From assembly GCA_004009845.1 (NCBI GenBank), contig RMBW01000064.1, positions 117,120 through 181,119 of the forward strand: DNA of 64,000 nucleotides, written 5' to 3'. The position numbers and the translations under genes were made by a program. The stretch comes from Davidsoniella eucalypti. Its lineage: Eukaryota > Ascomycota > Sordariomycetes > Microascales > Ceratocystidaceae. How positions within the stretch are numbered: position 1 is the first letter of the stretch; every line of letters begins with the position of its first letter. The notes under the pieces were generated by a model. The model was not told where the DNA came from. It saw only the letters and a list, made by a program, of their open reading frames with translations, and ran no database searches. Shown here piece after piece: positions 22,331-34,944 of the stretch.

Positions 22331-25300
22331 AGGGAAAACACGTTTATAGTAGTTTCCAGGTTTCGACGAAGAAAATGATGAACAGAGAACTAGCGTGGAA
22401 GGAGCTCAAAAATAGGGTGGGAGGTGCTTGGTTCTTGGATGTTTTTTTGGTGGGCGGAGATGTTGCGGTTGTTGACTGCAGATGTACAATCAACACTCTG
22501 TCCACTCCGAAATAATATAGTAACAAAAAATGGTGAGGAAAAAAAGCGACAATTTAAGTCTTATCGAACTAGGGAAAAAGCATCAATAAAATGAAAAAAA
22601 AAATCCTAATCATAAAAAGAGGAGCCGTTCACAGCAGACAGTCCAGCTTAGAAGAGTAGTTGCATCAGTTGCTGCAGCCGCAGTTGTAGGACCTGTTCGA
22701 GCTGTCTAGCGGCAGTCTTGAATTTATAGTGCAGACAGCGGAGCAGGCAACCACCACCACAAAACGGAGGTGTGGGGCCCCTCTACGATTCCACAGTTAG
22801 TTGTAGTTACTCCCGGCAAATGAGAGAACAACAGCCAAGCAATGTAGGCCAATTTTATCCGTATTCTAGGCTTCCGAAACTGGGTTAAGCTCAGCCACCA
22901 AATTGTTACCAACAAGACCATTACCAGTTGCTGTTCTCATCTTAAATCGAGGTTCTAAATGATCTAATATAGTGCTTCAATTCAAGGTCGGTGAGCTGTA
23001 GCTTAGAATATTCAACTGCTTTCGCTGTACTGCTTTACTATTTGTTTACTACTTGACGACTTATCACAGAAGCCCCACCTTTTTCTTCCCATACGGGCAG
23101 ATGCCTACTACATGATTGGCTACAGAAAATATGGTGGTCGCACGAATCTGTCCTGTTCTATTTAGAAGACAAAGGCAGACAGACCTACGGAAAGCACAGG
23201 AAAAGCGGGGCGCGTGCTGTCTATACTAGCGTGCGCTACATCCTTTTGTATGACTGCTTTGCAGTGGCCCGGCGTACTGTTCGCTAATAGGTCAGCGAAT
23301 GACAACGGCGGCTACTGCTTTCTTTTGTATGTGTGTGTCTGTTTTTCTTTGCCATTATTATTACTTATCATTATAATTTTCGGAACTGAGACCTCCATTT
23401 CACACATCCATATCCACCCATCAATCCTATCCATCAATCCGTCCATCCACCTTGGCTATCTTGTCGCTCTGCCCTTCCACATGGCTGACACTATCGTGAG
23501 CCGGCCGAAGGTTAGTCCGGCATACGACAGCGTCAATAAGACCGAGGCCCCTTTCTCGCTCAAATCGCATTACCCGAACATGATAACCAGATCTCGTCCT
23601 CTCCATCGGCTCTAGATAATGAACTTTCAGGAGAACTTACCGGGTTTCCTATGCCTAGGCAGCAGAATTACTGCCTGTCGGTTCATGACAATAATTATGC
23701 AGAGCACAGAACACCGAACACAAAGATAGAGGAAAGACACAGAAGCTGCTGCGGCCCCCATCCCGAGCTGATCTTATCCAATACAGGAACGTGATATGAA
23801 TATATATACAGAATGGCCACACAAGGGCTGCGCCAATTTCTTGAGGCCAGATCATATCCCGGCAGAAATTCATGACCAGTCACTACTATTCATGCTAACC
23901 AACCTCAATGTACAGTAGAAGACACGTATGTACGTATCCCAAACCACCCAATCCAGCTCGACCGACAAAACCAGAGAAGAGAACGAGATGGCTTTTTCTA
24001 GCACTAGTATAATCAGCCACTGCTACTAGCCGTCCTACCAGTAGCAAGAGATCTACTCTGCGTTGCTAGTTATGGCTGAGCTCCGAACTCCTATAAACTC
24101 AGAGCAAGCCATGGATTTACTACTGTTACCACTGCCATGGCGGGGTCGTCTATTATAACTCCACTAGTACTAGCACCAAGCATAGCTCAGCTTCTTGTTA
24201 GAATATCGCCGCTTTGGCGGGTGCTATTGCTTTTACTAGTGTGGTGAACACTTCTTGTCTTGGCCCTCTTCCCCATTATTTTATAGCGCCACTTATTTGC
24301 AAAGACACAGAAAGCAAGTCATCCCTGCATTCCATCTAGCCTTTTCAGAAACATCGTGCCTCTTTATATGAAGATCATGTATGGTATCTTCTTGTCTTGA
24401 TCAGTCCTCCAAACAAGACTGCATGTGACTACAACTGACTGACTGACAGTTGGATATCACATAGTAGATAGTTACTAAAGGTATGATTCGGGCGATACCT
24501 TTGACGGCTCTATGGAACGACACAGCATGCAATATTTCGTCTGTCGTGCGGAATTCCTAACACATCACAACACAAAGGTTATTAGGACGACGTGGCATCA
24601 CACTATGTATCCAGTGTCTTGGTCTATCCTTTGTGTTTGTTCTCACCGCCAGAAGCGGCTGAAAAAGGCCCAATGATATTCCCGATCTGTTGGGAGATCT
24701 TGCATCAGGTCTCCCGTATGATAAATTGCATATCGAGCTGTCCACCTATAATGCAACATATATATATATATATATAAACTCGTGCATGTCGCAACGACAT
24801 CTTGCCTAAGCTTTTTGTCCAACGTTCGGACACCTGCATCGGGGAAGAGAGTCTCTTTTTTGTATCTTTTATTTTACAGGCGCCATAGTCACGTAGTCTT
24901 TCCCATTGGAACCACGTATTCCCGAGCAAGTGCATGCATGCGTGTTTTTCGTAATGAATATCGATCCGCTTCGTTATACCTACTACTTTGGGGTCTCTGA
25001 TGATATGAGAAGAGCCAAGATGAGCTTTTTTTTTAATTCATTAATCTTATGGAGCTATAGAGCTATGAAGATGTTCCAAGATGAGCTTATCTAAGTAGAT
25101 AATTACACGTGTGTCGCTCTTTCTACTTCTTGAATTAGTCTACAATTGATACATATAACAGTACTATCAGAGCTTATTGTAGTTGATACATCATTGGCGA
25201 CGATAGAGCTCTCGTCGGGTGATCACGGCAAAGAGTAGTAAGGCCGGTCGAGGAGCAATATCTTCTTCTCGCATAGCGTTCCCTTTTGGTGGCCTACTCT

Positions 25301-28300
25301 GTTTCTTCCATATTTTATCCTAATCGAGAATAGAACATATATATATATACCCGATCTGTAGGCGTTAGACGTGCATAATTACGTCTGTTCTCTGCATCAT
25401 AAATTATGCAGTTAGAGTCGCGAATTTGGTAATGCTGCAGAACTTGAGAGCTCATAATCACAGTCCGTCTGTGTTCCATCCAGTCCTTTTCCGACACGTA
25501 GTATCAGCATCAATTGTAGCATTATTTTCGGATCTGATGTCATACTATCGATCTCTTCTTTTCTTTTGTTATGCATGTGTCTAGTCCGAAAATAAAAGAA
25601 AACATAGTTAGACGCGTTGAAATTGCCAATATCATTATGTCTCTACACTACGTAGTCTTACGCGGATGATACACATATACGGTTTCTCGTAAACATAAGG
25701 GTTAGTCTAACCCTGTATACTGAGAAAGAGCCAAGACCTATGCTGTCACATCCACATCAGATACAAGGCATTATGCAACAGGCTAGTACTAGGGTTTAGA
25801 ATTTTAGAGTGTGCTGTTGAGAAGATCGCAGGCAATAAGCTTGTTCGCTTAGAGTTTCAAAAAAGTAAAAGGTGAAAAAAAAAAGAAGCAGTTCGTGTAC
25901 AAAGTATGGATTAAAGAATACAGATTGTAGTCATGCATAAATAACGTATGTAGTATGAAGAGCTAGGGTCTCCCCTTTTCTTCTTTGTCTTTGTTTCTGG
26001 AAGAATAGCCGAAGACGTTTGGCACGTTGTTAATAGGGCCGCTCCCTCTGATCACCGAACCGTGCTTGTAACAGCCGTAGCATTAAGAAATATAAAGTAG
26101 CAATGGCGAGAAGCCGCAGCAAATCTCCAGGTATCAAGGAGGGCAGCAGCGGGAAATAAAGAAGAAGAAGTATTGGTGACCCATCATGCTTCAGATAACA
26201 GAGCTATGACCCATTTTCCCTGTCCGTTGTGCCATACATACTATGAGAGAGAGAAAAAATACAATGAATAAAGGCCTTTTTCATCTTCATTTCATAATGA
26301 AGGCGAAGCAAGCAAACTGAAGTAAAGGCAAGAGATAATCATAGGGAAATAGTCGTAGCATAATGATCGTATGATGAGCGATATATTAGTATCATGGTAG
26401 CAAAATATAGCTCCAACGTTCTCCGATATGTAATCTCTGTGTACTTCATTCGTCCGCTTATCATTGCAAGTACGATAGATAGTGCAGAGTGTATAATGCA
26501 CACTATTTCCCATACCAGAAAGGCCGTCGGAAATTGGACCGTGAGTAGCGCCAAGGCCTTCTTTGAATATCTCCTTCTTGAGCAAGCAAGCTACTATCCC
26601 CGGACCCCAGGATATTGGAGCTCGGAGAAAGCAAGGAAGGGGATGTTAGCCCTAGTCGGTAAATAGGCTTGAAGCAAGACAGTACAGTTAACAGTATCAA
26701 CGAAAGCGCACAGCAATGGTAACCCCATAGAACATAACTTACATATAGTTATGATGTTGTAGTTTGCTTATCAGGGCGGCTAGCTTCGTTAAAACCAAAC
26801 TGATAAACCTTGTAAGGCTTCTGCTAAAACAACGGGGTAACTAGCTGATATATATGTATATGGCTAAGATGGTAGTATCTCCGGAAACGAAGACCGGGCG
26901 AGAGCTGAATGAGCCTCCGAGCGTTCTGTTTGGATAGCACACTACCACAGAGACTAGCATTACATTTTTGCCAACACTGCCATGGGAACAGACAGTCGGT
27001 CTGTTTTGATGTTTCACTGGCAGATCTGATGATGCGGCCTGCAGAATAAATAGATAGCAAATAGACCAAGAAAGAGACAGAAGGAATAAGAGAAGCAGAA
27101 ACAAAACCATTCATCGTGATTGTCTGGTCCCTAACAAAGACCTCGAAGACGATCACCGACGACCGTTCTTTTTTCTTTTGGCGTGTATACAACAAGCTTG
27201 TAATAATAGAAACACTTTCCTTGCCGAAACATGAGAAATATAAAGAAAACAAATGCCAAGACAACTTAAGATTTCTGATTGCGTACGCATCTTCTTCTTA
27301 CAGGAGATAATCTCTCGGTTTTTCGTTAGAGAGTAATAGGATAAATAAGATAAAAAAGAACGGCCAAGAAGTCTGGTTCCAAACAAAGTCGGTTGAAGAC
27401 ACAGACCCTAAGGGTTCTTGACATTGACAGGCTTGGCGTGGTCAAACCCTAGCGTGACAAGGTGTGTTAAATAGGATTTCACATATGTGGAAGTAAATTG
27501 TACGATTCTTTTTATAAAGGAACAATGATGAAAAACACAAGAAAGCAAACAATTCTAATGAAAACAACCCAAATAGCTACGATTTTACTGGACTATTATT
27601 ATTTTTTAAACGCCAAGCCACTTGATTCTGTACGAATTGAAAACACGAGCGTGTTACAGCAAAAGCTCGATCTAGTTGTACAGTGTGTTCTTCTTAGGGT
27701 TTGTACGTCGGTATAACAAGCCCAGAAGTTTAAGAAGCTTCAGCTTGTCAGAGACAGAAAAGAAGGGAGAAAATTAGCAGAGCCAATAGCGGTATCCATT
27801 GGCTGGAACAGAATGCGTAAGCGCTGTAATTGGCAGAGAAGATATACAGAAAGATGGAAAGAGAGAGGGTTTGTTCCTAAACAAGTGTCCGGGAACGCAA
27901 GAGTCCGGCGAACATGAAACCCTTTACGCTAGAGAGAGAGAGAAAGCTTTGAAGAACCTCTTCTTCTTTCGTTTTTCTTGCTGTAAAACGGCCGAGAATA
28001 GAGACCCCCGGCAGAACCCAAGACACAAGAGAGATATGGGGGGGAACAAGGGAGATGATTTGCAATATAAGGCAGTGATGATTGAAGGACGTGGGAGCGA
28101 TAGTGAAAACAGCAAGAGCAGTGCGCCGTGACAGTCAGGAGGTCGGGAATGAAGAGTGAGCTACAGACATCATGGAGATCTCAGTGATAGACAGGCGCAT
28201 AGACAGATATAATGGAGGCCGACATGTCTTCTGTTTGTCACATACAGTACGAAGCTAACTTTCGGACCAAGCCACAACAACGGCGAACAATGGTCTTTGT

Positions 28301-31081
28301 CTGACAACTTGCGTCTTCTTTCCCTTGAGTTTGTTTATGTTGTAGCGCTAAACAAGAGCCAAAAATATTGAACCAAAGAGCAATAACGTTGCACATACTG
28401 TGGTAGAATTGCGAGAATTAGTGTTGTAACCCTACTAGCTCACTGTATAAATTAGATGGAAACACACTTAAAGCAAGCACCCCTATATATGAAATGTGTA
28501 TATATTCTTTTTTTTTTTTTTTGCTTTGACTACGAGAGGTCAAGGCGCTTAAAACATTATGAAACACAAAACGTGAAGGAAAAATAAATAATATGTACAG
28601 TAGACAGCAAGACTTGGATGATCGGTTGCAAAATCTGCGACAAAATCAGCGCTCCTAAAGGAGAAGAGAGAGCGAAAACCAAGCTAAGGTTTAAGATCTT
28701 GAAGAAGAAAAGCAAAAAAGTGTACATCTTAATGTAGAGCCAACAGATCAGGGTATGTCTTGGTTGAGCTCTAACTGGACCAATGACTGCTGTTACTGTT
28801 CCTATACTGTTAACTTGTATATTTGCAGGCTTACTTGGATTCTCAGCCAGGATAAAGAAAACAATAAGAGGGAATGGCAGGAGAATTGATATTAAGTATC
28901 ATCTGGATGCTCTCGGACCTTTATATCAGGAAAGAAAGCAGCAAGACAATTAGCTCAGCGAGTCTATACAGTTAGCAATAATGAATAATACATGTAGCCC
29001 AGCCGAAAAGACACACCTGCTTTTTCCCGCCCTCAACACATTCACACACTATATAGCAACAACAACGAACAAGAATAAGATTGTATTATAGATTTGCCGA
29101 CGGATACCAGATATGCCTATCTTGGAATATAAGAAAAGAAGGGGATGCGATATATGTAAGTCGTTGGCTTGTTTTGGACTGGCTGAGACGCTCTTTGGGT
29201 TAGTCTTGCTAAGCATAGTAACAAACTGCAACACGTTCTGACGCTGATCATCGGCTCTTTGATTTCTCCGAATTTCTTTTATGGTTATGATTTCTAGCGA
29301 TACATGTGTGTATGTATAAAAACTTAAAGCATAGCTATCCAAGTAAATAAACCGAATTTCTATATATCTATATATATATATGAGAACAGGGCGGGGACTG
29401 TTTCTCACGATATGAACTAGTGGTTTTAGAGAGCTCTAGTTGTACATTTCGTAGATATATCTTCGTCTACAGCGGAGAAGGAAAAGAATAGAAATATTGT
29501 TCCTCTCCCGACGAAAAGTGAGCCTTGACCTTGAAACACAAACAATGATGGCCGATGTGCGTGTCTTGGGAGCGGCAGCCGTGCGCCAAAAGAGACAGGA
29601 AGGACAATTGCTCGTCGGGCTGGAATACTCAGTTATATATATGCTGTGTATATACAGGGTATTCATAACCGCCCTCTGGAAACTAGGGAACTTGAGCATA
29701 GACTGTTGGTCGACGACCCAGAATTCATCATGAACACCCAAGAAAAAAAAAAAACCAAGAACCAGGCTATTGTAAAGAATGGGTGGTAGGAGATGCTGCC
29801 AGACAAAAAAGAACCGAAGATATCTTGGTAAATTGGTACAAACCCGTCTTTTCTATTCTTCATCCCGTTCTCCCATTGTTCTTGTTAGCCTAACGGTACG
29901 AAACTGGTTTGGCATCTTGTTGTGTAAGTTTATTTGCCTCCGTGCTTTTAACCCTAAGGGATGCATATCATTACTTCCAACTTTATATCCAATATCCGTT
30001 CCTGGAGTCCTTGAGCAAAGACATAGTTGCTCGTCTGCTATAGTCACTGATTCCAAGATGACTTCGCCCGTGAGCCGCTAAAATCAGTATTAATGTACAA
30101 TCCTAGTTCCTCAACTTTTAACTGCCAGTGCCTCAGCCTGAAGCAGGGACAGCGTCGAATTTAGATAAAATAAATGATATAAATGCGCCTTTATGAAAAG
30201 AAATAAAGACAAACTTACCACACAGACTCACTTTACCAATATCCAAACCACACCCCTCCTCTTCTCTGTCTTTGTGTTGGCAAGTAATCAAACCAAAAAA
30301 GAATCAAGCTCTTAGTGGGAATTTCCAATGGCCGAGAAATGACAACCCGAAACGCGAAACAATTCTCAGATCCAAGGCCCTGTCACTATTTCAACATGAA
30401 CCATCCTTGAGCCGCAGAAAAGATAAAACCTTAGCGCAGGTAACGAGGTTGATGTATGTACAACTTATACACAGTACATAATAGTGAAAGCCGGAGTTCC
30501 AAGTAGCACCCTAGGGTTGCCGCGAGTTCAACGTTAAGTGCCCCTATGCTTGACTCGTCTTCTCATCTGGCTGTACTCACTCCCCCCCCTTGCCATGCTC
30601 AAACCTTCAATATACCGTCTTTCGTGCCTCTCGACCACTCTATTGCGCCTTGAGACGTCAATCTGAGGAGACATGATGTCTCTGTTCTCTGTCTCTCTCT
30701 ATACGGCCCCCCACACCCTGGACTCGGTAAAAAAGACCTGATCTGAAAATGATATAAAGTCATCGCCAGTCCGCCGTCTTCCGGCTTTCTTCTTGTTTCT
30801 CTTTTCCTTAGCTGTGTCCTCTCCGGCTTAGAGTACCCTCATCCAAGCTTCTTTGTTTTCATTCTTCTTCCTTTCGTCGGCATTCTTGAATTGATTCAGT
30901 TGCCTTAGCCCTGGTGGCCTTATTATTTTATTATTACCTGTTATTTTGTATCATTTTTCTGTTTCTTGTCTTTGATCGCTGTAATATCAATAATCGTTTC
31001 GGTGTTTCACTTGCACAACATTTGAGCCTCTATATTAGTTATTTTTTTTTTCTCTCCAACTCACATCCATAAACCGCTATA
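22331..31081. other. gene-poor region of about 8.7 kb
   Basis: No ORF here has recognisable domain content, and hand inspection found no chain of exons with good splice sites. It contains an (AT)n microsatellite at 24758-24776, T/A homopolymers (for example near 28508) and scattered short ORFs of low complexity. A possible short coding start, MADTIVSRPKVSP, lies at about 23481 but has no supporting continuation. The last 500 bp are CT-rich, with TATAAA at about 30753, and probably form the promoter and leader of the secreted-repeat gene. Non-coding RNA genes cannot be excluded. Confidence 0.4.
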
Positions 31082-33238
31082 ATGGCTCCTTCATCCCACA
31101 TCTTCTCGGCTTCGTCCGTTTTCCTTTCTCTGCTTTCCAGCGTTTTGGCCGCTGGTTCAGACAGCGCCACTGCCGTGACCGACGCCAAGTCCGGCATCGT
31201 TCTTCAGAGCTTCTCCGCCCAGTCCGCCACTGTCGGTCTGGCTCTACCCCAGAGCTCCTCCACTCAGAGCTTCATCGGTCAGATCTCCGTGCCTCTCTCT
31301 AACGGAGCCGGTTGGGGTGCCCTCGGTCTTCAGGGTTCTATCGAGGATGGCTTCTTCGTCGCTGCTTACGCCGACGGCAAGGGTGGTGTGACTGCCACTC
31401 TCCGCCACGCCGACCAGACTGAGGTCACCGGCAGCTACTCCATCCGCACTATCAGCGAGTCTACTAGCGTCGACTCTTCATCGCTTCTCTACACTTTCCT
31501 GTGCGAGAGCTGCCTGGATCCTTCCCTAGGAATCAACCTGGCTTCTACCGAGTCTATCTCCATGGGTTTCGGTCTGTCCAACCAGGCCGTTTCCGACCCC
31601 ACCTCCGCCTCTGCTACCCTGGGTGAGGCTGTCTCCGGCAACGGAACTTTCACTCTGAGCACCACTGCTGCGCGCAGTACTCTGTTCGATACTTGGGCTG
31701 CTCTGGCCCAGCCCGCTCCCAGCGTTGAGCTGAAGAAGCGCGATCTGTCTGACCTGCTGTCTAGCCTATCCAGCGATAATGCCGCCAACTCCTCTGCCAG
31801 CGGCTTCCTGTCCCAGCTGCTATCTCTTGCCAAGGGTGGCAGCAACCAGAGTGGTGATCTGTCTAGCCTGTCTAGCCTGCTCGATGCCCGCTCTATCGAG
31901 GCTCGCAAGAAGAAGAACCACACTGGCGCTGCTTCTCGCAAGAACAAGACCGCTGCTGCTGCCGCTGCCGCTGCCGCTGCTAAGAATGCTGGTCGCTCCA
32001 TTGAGCTTAATGACGAGGAAAGCCCCGTCCTGGTCCGCTCCGTTCTAGAGGCCCGCAAAAACGGCACCAAGAAGAACGGCACCCGCGCTAAGAAGAACCG
32101 CACTGGCGCTGCTTCTCGCAAGAACAAGACTGCCAAGGGCAACTCCACTGCTGCTGCTAAGAACGCCAAGAACGAGGGCCGCTCTATCGATCTGCTTAAG
32201 GAGGAGACCCCTATCCTGACCCGCTCTATTCTGGAGGCTCGCAAGAACGGCACCAAGAAGAACGGTACCCGCGCCAACCGCAACAAGACCTCCAAGGCCA
32301 ACAGGACCTCCAAGGCCAATAGCACTCGCGCTTCTCGCAAGAACAAGACTGCCAAGGGCAACTCCACCGCTGCTGCTAAGAACGCCAAGAACGCCGGCCG
32401 CTCTATTGATCTGCTTGAGGAGACACCCGTTATAGCCCGCTCGATCCTTGAGGCCCGTAAGAACGGTACCAAGAAGAACGGTACCCGTGCCAACCGCAAC
32501 AAGACCTCCAAGGCCAACAGAACCTCCAAGGCCAACGGCACTCGCGCTTCTCGCAAGAACAAGACTGCCAAGGGCAACTCCACTGCTGCTGCTAAGAACG
32601 CCAAGAACGCCGGCCGCTCCATTGATCTGCTTGAGGAGACACCCGTTCTAGCCCGCTCGATCCTTGAGGCCCGTAAGAACGGCACTAAGAAGAACGGTAC
32701 CCGTGCCAACCGCAACAAGACCTCCAAGGCCAACAGGACCTCCAAGGCCAACGGCACTCGCGCTTCTCGCAAGAACAAGACTGCCAAGGGTAACTCCACT
32801 GCTGCTGCTAAGAACGCCGGCCGCTCTATTGATCTGAGCAACGAGGAGGCTGCTCCCATGCTTGTCCGCTCCATCCTCGAGGCTCGCAAGAACGGCACCA
32901 AGAAGAACGGCACCCGCTCTAAGAAGAACCGCACTGGCGCTGCTTCTCGCAAGAACAAGACTGCTGGCGCTGCTTCTCGTAAGAACAAGACTGCCAAGGC
33001 TAACCAGACTGACCCTACCAACTCTGCTCGCTCCGCTGAGCTGTCCAAGGGTACTGCTACCCTGAGCGAGCGCCACGAAGAGGCCGTCGAGGTTGTCTCG
33101 AAGCCCCGCTCCACTGTCGCTGCCCGCGTCATCAACCGTGTCCAGCAGGTCCGTCGTTACGTCGATGATTTCCTGCTGAGCCGTGCCACTCTCACTGAAG
33201 AGGAGATCTTCGGCGATGATGATGAGGATGACTTTTAG
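31082..33238 (+). CDS. secreted DOMON-like protein with sequon-dense tandem repeats
   Basis: Function unknown. A single exon encodes 718 residues. Residues 1-24 look like a signal peptide (FLSLLSSVLAAG). Residues 25-210 resemble the DOMON/cytochrome domain found in cellobiose-dehydrogenase-type proteins (SFIGQISVPLS, GWGALGLQGS, LLYTFLCESCLD). The methionine usually expected as heme ligand after the GxGxQG stretch appears to be isoleucine. A KKR site at 218-220 could be cut by Kex2. From 304 on, a 72-residue unit repeats (starts 385, 457, 529, partial before and after). Each pairs an acidic-hydrophobic peptide (GRSIDLLEETPVLARSILEA) with a basic linker full of NGT, NKT, NRT and NST. About 37 N-x-S/T sequons were counted. 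The C-terminus ends in an acidic EEEIFGDDDEDDF and has no GPI signal. Codon choice is strongly biased toward C-ending codons, which suggests high expression. Cell-wall glycoprotein or peptide precursor are both possible. Confidence 0.85.
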   Translation: MAPSSHIFSASSVFLSLLSSVLAAGSDSATAVTDAKSGIVLQSFSAQSATVGLALPQSSSTQSFIGQISVPLSNGAGWGALGLQGSIEDGFFVAAYADGKGGVTATLRHADQTEVTGSYSIRTISESTSVDSSSLLYTFLCESCLDPSLGINLASTESISMGFGLSNQAVSDPTSASATLGEAVSGNGTFTLSTTAARSTLFDTWAALAQPAPSVELKKRDLSDLLSSLSSDNAANSSASGFLSQLLSLAKGGSNQSGDLSSLSSLLDARSIEARKKKNHTGAASRKNKTAAAAAAAAAAKNAGRSIELNDEESPVLVRSVLEARKNGTKKNGTRAKKNRTGAASRKNKTAKGNSTAAAKNAKNEGRSIDLLKEETPILTRSILEARKNGTKKNGTRANRNKTSKANRTSKANSTRASRKNKTAKGNSTAAAKNAKNAGRSIDLLEETPVIARSILEARKNGTKKNGTRANRNKTSKANRTSKANGTRASRKNKTAKGNSTAAAKNAKNAGRSIDLLEETPVLARSILEARKNGTKKNGTRANRNKTSKANRTSKANGTRASRKNKTAKGNSTAAAKNAGRSIDLSNEEAAPMLVRSILEARKNGTKKNGTRSKKNRTGAASRKNKTAGAASRKNKTAKANQTDPTNSARSAELSKGTATLSERHEEAVEVVSKPRSTVAARVINRVQQVRRYVDDFLLSRATLTEEEIFGDDDEDDF
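32048..32890 (+). repeat. 216-bp tandem repeat within the secreted-protein gene
   Basis: Three full 72-codon units start at residues 385, 457 and 529, with shortened units before and after them. Units are near-identical in DNA as well as protein; the second and third differ at only a few bases. The pattern suggests recent unequal exchange. Unit number could differ between strains. Confidence 0.9.
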
Positions 33239-34319
33239 ATGGTAGGCGCTCGCGTCTAGATTTCTTTTTTCTTTCTTTTTCTTTGGTGGTGGAGGTTGTA
33301 TCTTTTCTTTTGTCGATTGCTAGATTCAATGAAAGGGGGCTGAGTTAGTGATTTTTCCCCTCTTTGTTTGTGAAGCTTGGTTTGAGACCGTTGCTATCGA
33401 AGTTGTTGTTGATTATTTCAGATATTATGTCGAGAGAAAGAATAAACCGGCTTTTTCCAATGCCCAGACATGTTCTTCGCACTATTATTATATTTGCCTA
33501 GTTGCTTGTTAGATACTGACTGCGATTCATATATTCCAATAAAGAAATGTTTTTGATTCAAATATTTGCAATGTATTTGTGTAAAGTAAAGTTGATGATG
33601 TTTTGATGAAAAGTGACGATGGTGGTGTCGGGGCGAGAAATAGTTGTTGATGTTTATATTTAAAATTACACAGCATATTTGTCATCTTGTTGAATATTTG
33701 TGTGTTAATTATTCCTGTGTAGTTGCCATTGTTGAAGGCTCGTTCGTTATCCAAACTAGTAACTTCCAAATTAGATAGTTGGGGCTTTAGCTGTTCATGG
33801 ATCTCCGTGTTAGTTTGGAGCCCTGTAGTGATTTGTATATCAACTACCATTTATACGAAGAAGTTAGCCTTGATTCTCCACACCAAATGCTCGGCTTTTT
33901 TCTCTTTTCTTTCTTCTTCTTTCTTGCTCCGTAGAATCTCCTGGCCTGAAAAAGGGTTAAAGTCCATAGAACGGAGACGGGCAGGCTTTCCTGCTTGGCT
34001 AATCCAGGAAGCGAGAAGAAGGAACGACGTTGTTGGTTAACTGGCCCCTCCCTCAATGCTACATATATATTATATGCCAGTCTTTCTATATTGTTATTAT
34101 GTGACGAAAAAATGTGATAACTGAAAAGAGAAGAGAACAGAAAGGTATATGTTGGCCATAGCCTACACACATACATATATGTGATGAGAATAAATTGGTA
34201 AACTTGCAGTCATCTCCTCTGTAATCTTTCTTTCTTTCTATTCTTTTTCTTTCTTCAACCTCTCAAGTCCCATCACCAACTAAACCATTCAAAGACCGTA
34301 GAAAGTCACTCCCAACACA
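33239..34319. other. intergenic, secreted-repeat gene to MAPEG gene
   Basis: AT-rich, no coding exon recognised. The left part is presumably the 3' UTR of the secreted-repeat gene. A CT-rich tract at about 34215-34260 precedes the MAPEG start and is a likely promoter or leader element. Confidence 0.45.
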
Positions 34320-34944
34320 ATGGCAGCCATTATGCAGACTCTCGGCCTTGACACGGCCCCCAACTATTCTGTGTACTCAGTAAGGCTAGCCCAACTGCCG
34401 TAGTCCTCTATCGGCATCTCTGTTTGAAACAAGACAGCAAAACTGACACCCTACACAGGTCCTGGGCGCCTTCTTCCTCATCTTCGTCCCACACGCCTAC
34501 TCCTCTAGCTTGGCCCAGGGCAATGGCCTCTACGATCTTGCCTACCCGCGCAAGACCTCTGACAACGTGCACGCCGACTCCAAGTTAGACAAGGCCGTAA
34601 GTCAACCCCCCTTCTTAGTCATATCCTCTCCCCACCTAACAATTGGTCTGTGTTTTGTATAGACCAAGAACCGTATTTTTCGCGCATCAGCCGCTGCCAC
34701 CAACGGCTTCGAGACTATCGGGTTCTACGCCTCTAGCGTCGTCGCTGCCAACGCAGCTGGCGTCGACAAGTCTCTGTTGAACGCTCTCGGTGCCGCTTAC
34801 GTGGTCTCCCGCGCTGGCTTCGTGTTCACCTACATCGTGCTGCAGGACAACCGCAAGTTCGCTCCCCTTCGCACCCTGTTCTGGGCTGTGGGAATCGCTA
34901 GCACGGCAACTCTGTATGTCCTTGCGGCGCAGAAGTGGGCGTAG
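34320..34944 (+). CDS. MAPEG-family membrane protein
   Basis: Small membrane protein of the MAPEG (eicosanoid and glutathione metabolism) superfamily. Three exons are inferred: 34320-34379, 34459-34596 and 34663-34944, with donors GTAAGG and GTAAGT and acceptors CAG and TAG; every junction falls between codons. The product has 159 residues, the usual MAPEG length. Hydrophobic segments lie near residues 18-35, 75-100, 105-125 and 130-157. The family signature RASAAATNGFETIGFYASSV begins around residue 70 (Arg, Asn and Glu positions retained), followed by a VSRAGFVFTYIVLQ segment where the family has its R-x-x-Y/F-x-x-x-Y motif. Many fungal members have no tested activity, so a glutathione S-transferase activity is only possible. 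It stands alone with no obvious partner genes. Confidence 0.9.

Noticed and set aside
23214..23615. 133-residue ORF containing MADTIVSRPKVSP
   Set aside because: Most of it is a pyrimidine-rich leader-like sequence. The short coding-like start at about 23481 lacks a supported downstream exon.
24758..24776. (AT)n tract as a possible regulatory element
   Set aside because: Simple microsatellite with no gene nearby.
27799..28131. 110-residue charged ORF
   Set aside because: Purine-rich strand bias explains the K/E/R/G content; no conserved motif.
31489..33135. 548-residue ORF antisense to the secreted-repeat gene
   Set aside because: It results from strong codon bias and tandem repeats on the coding strand. 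It has no start context, no domain, and its residues mirror the repeat.
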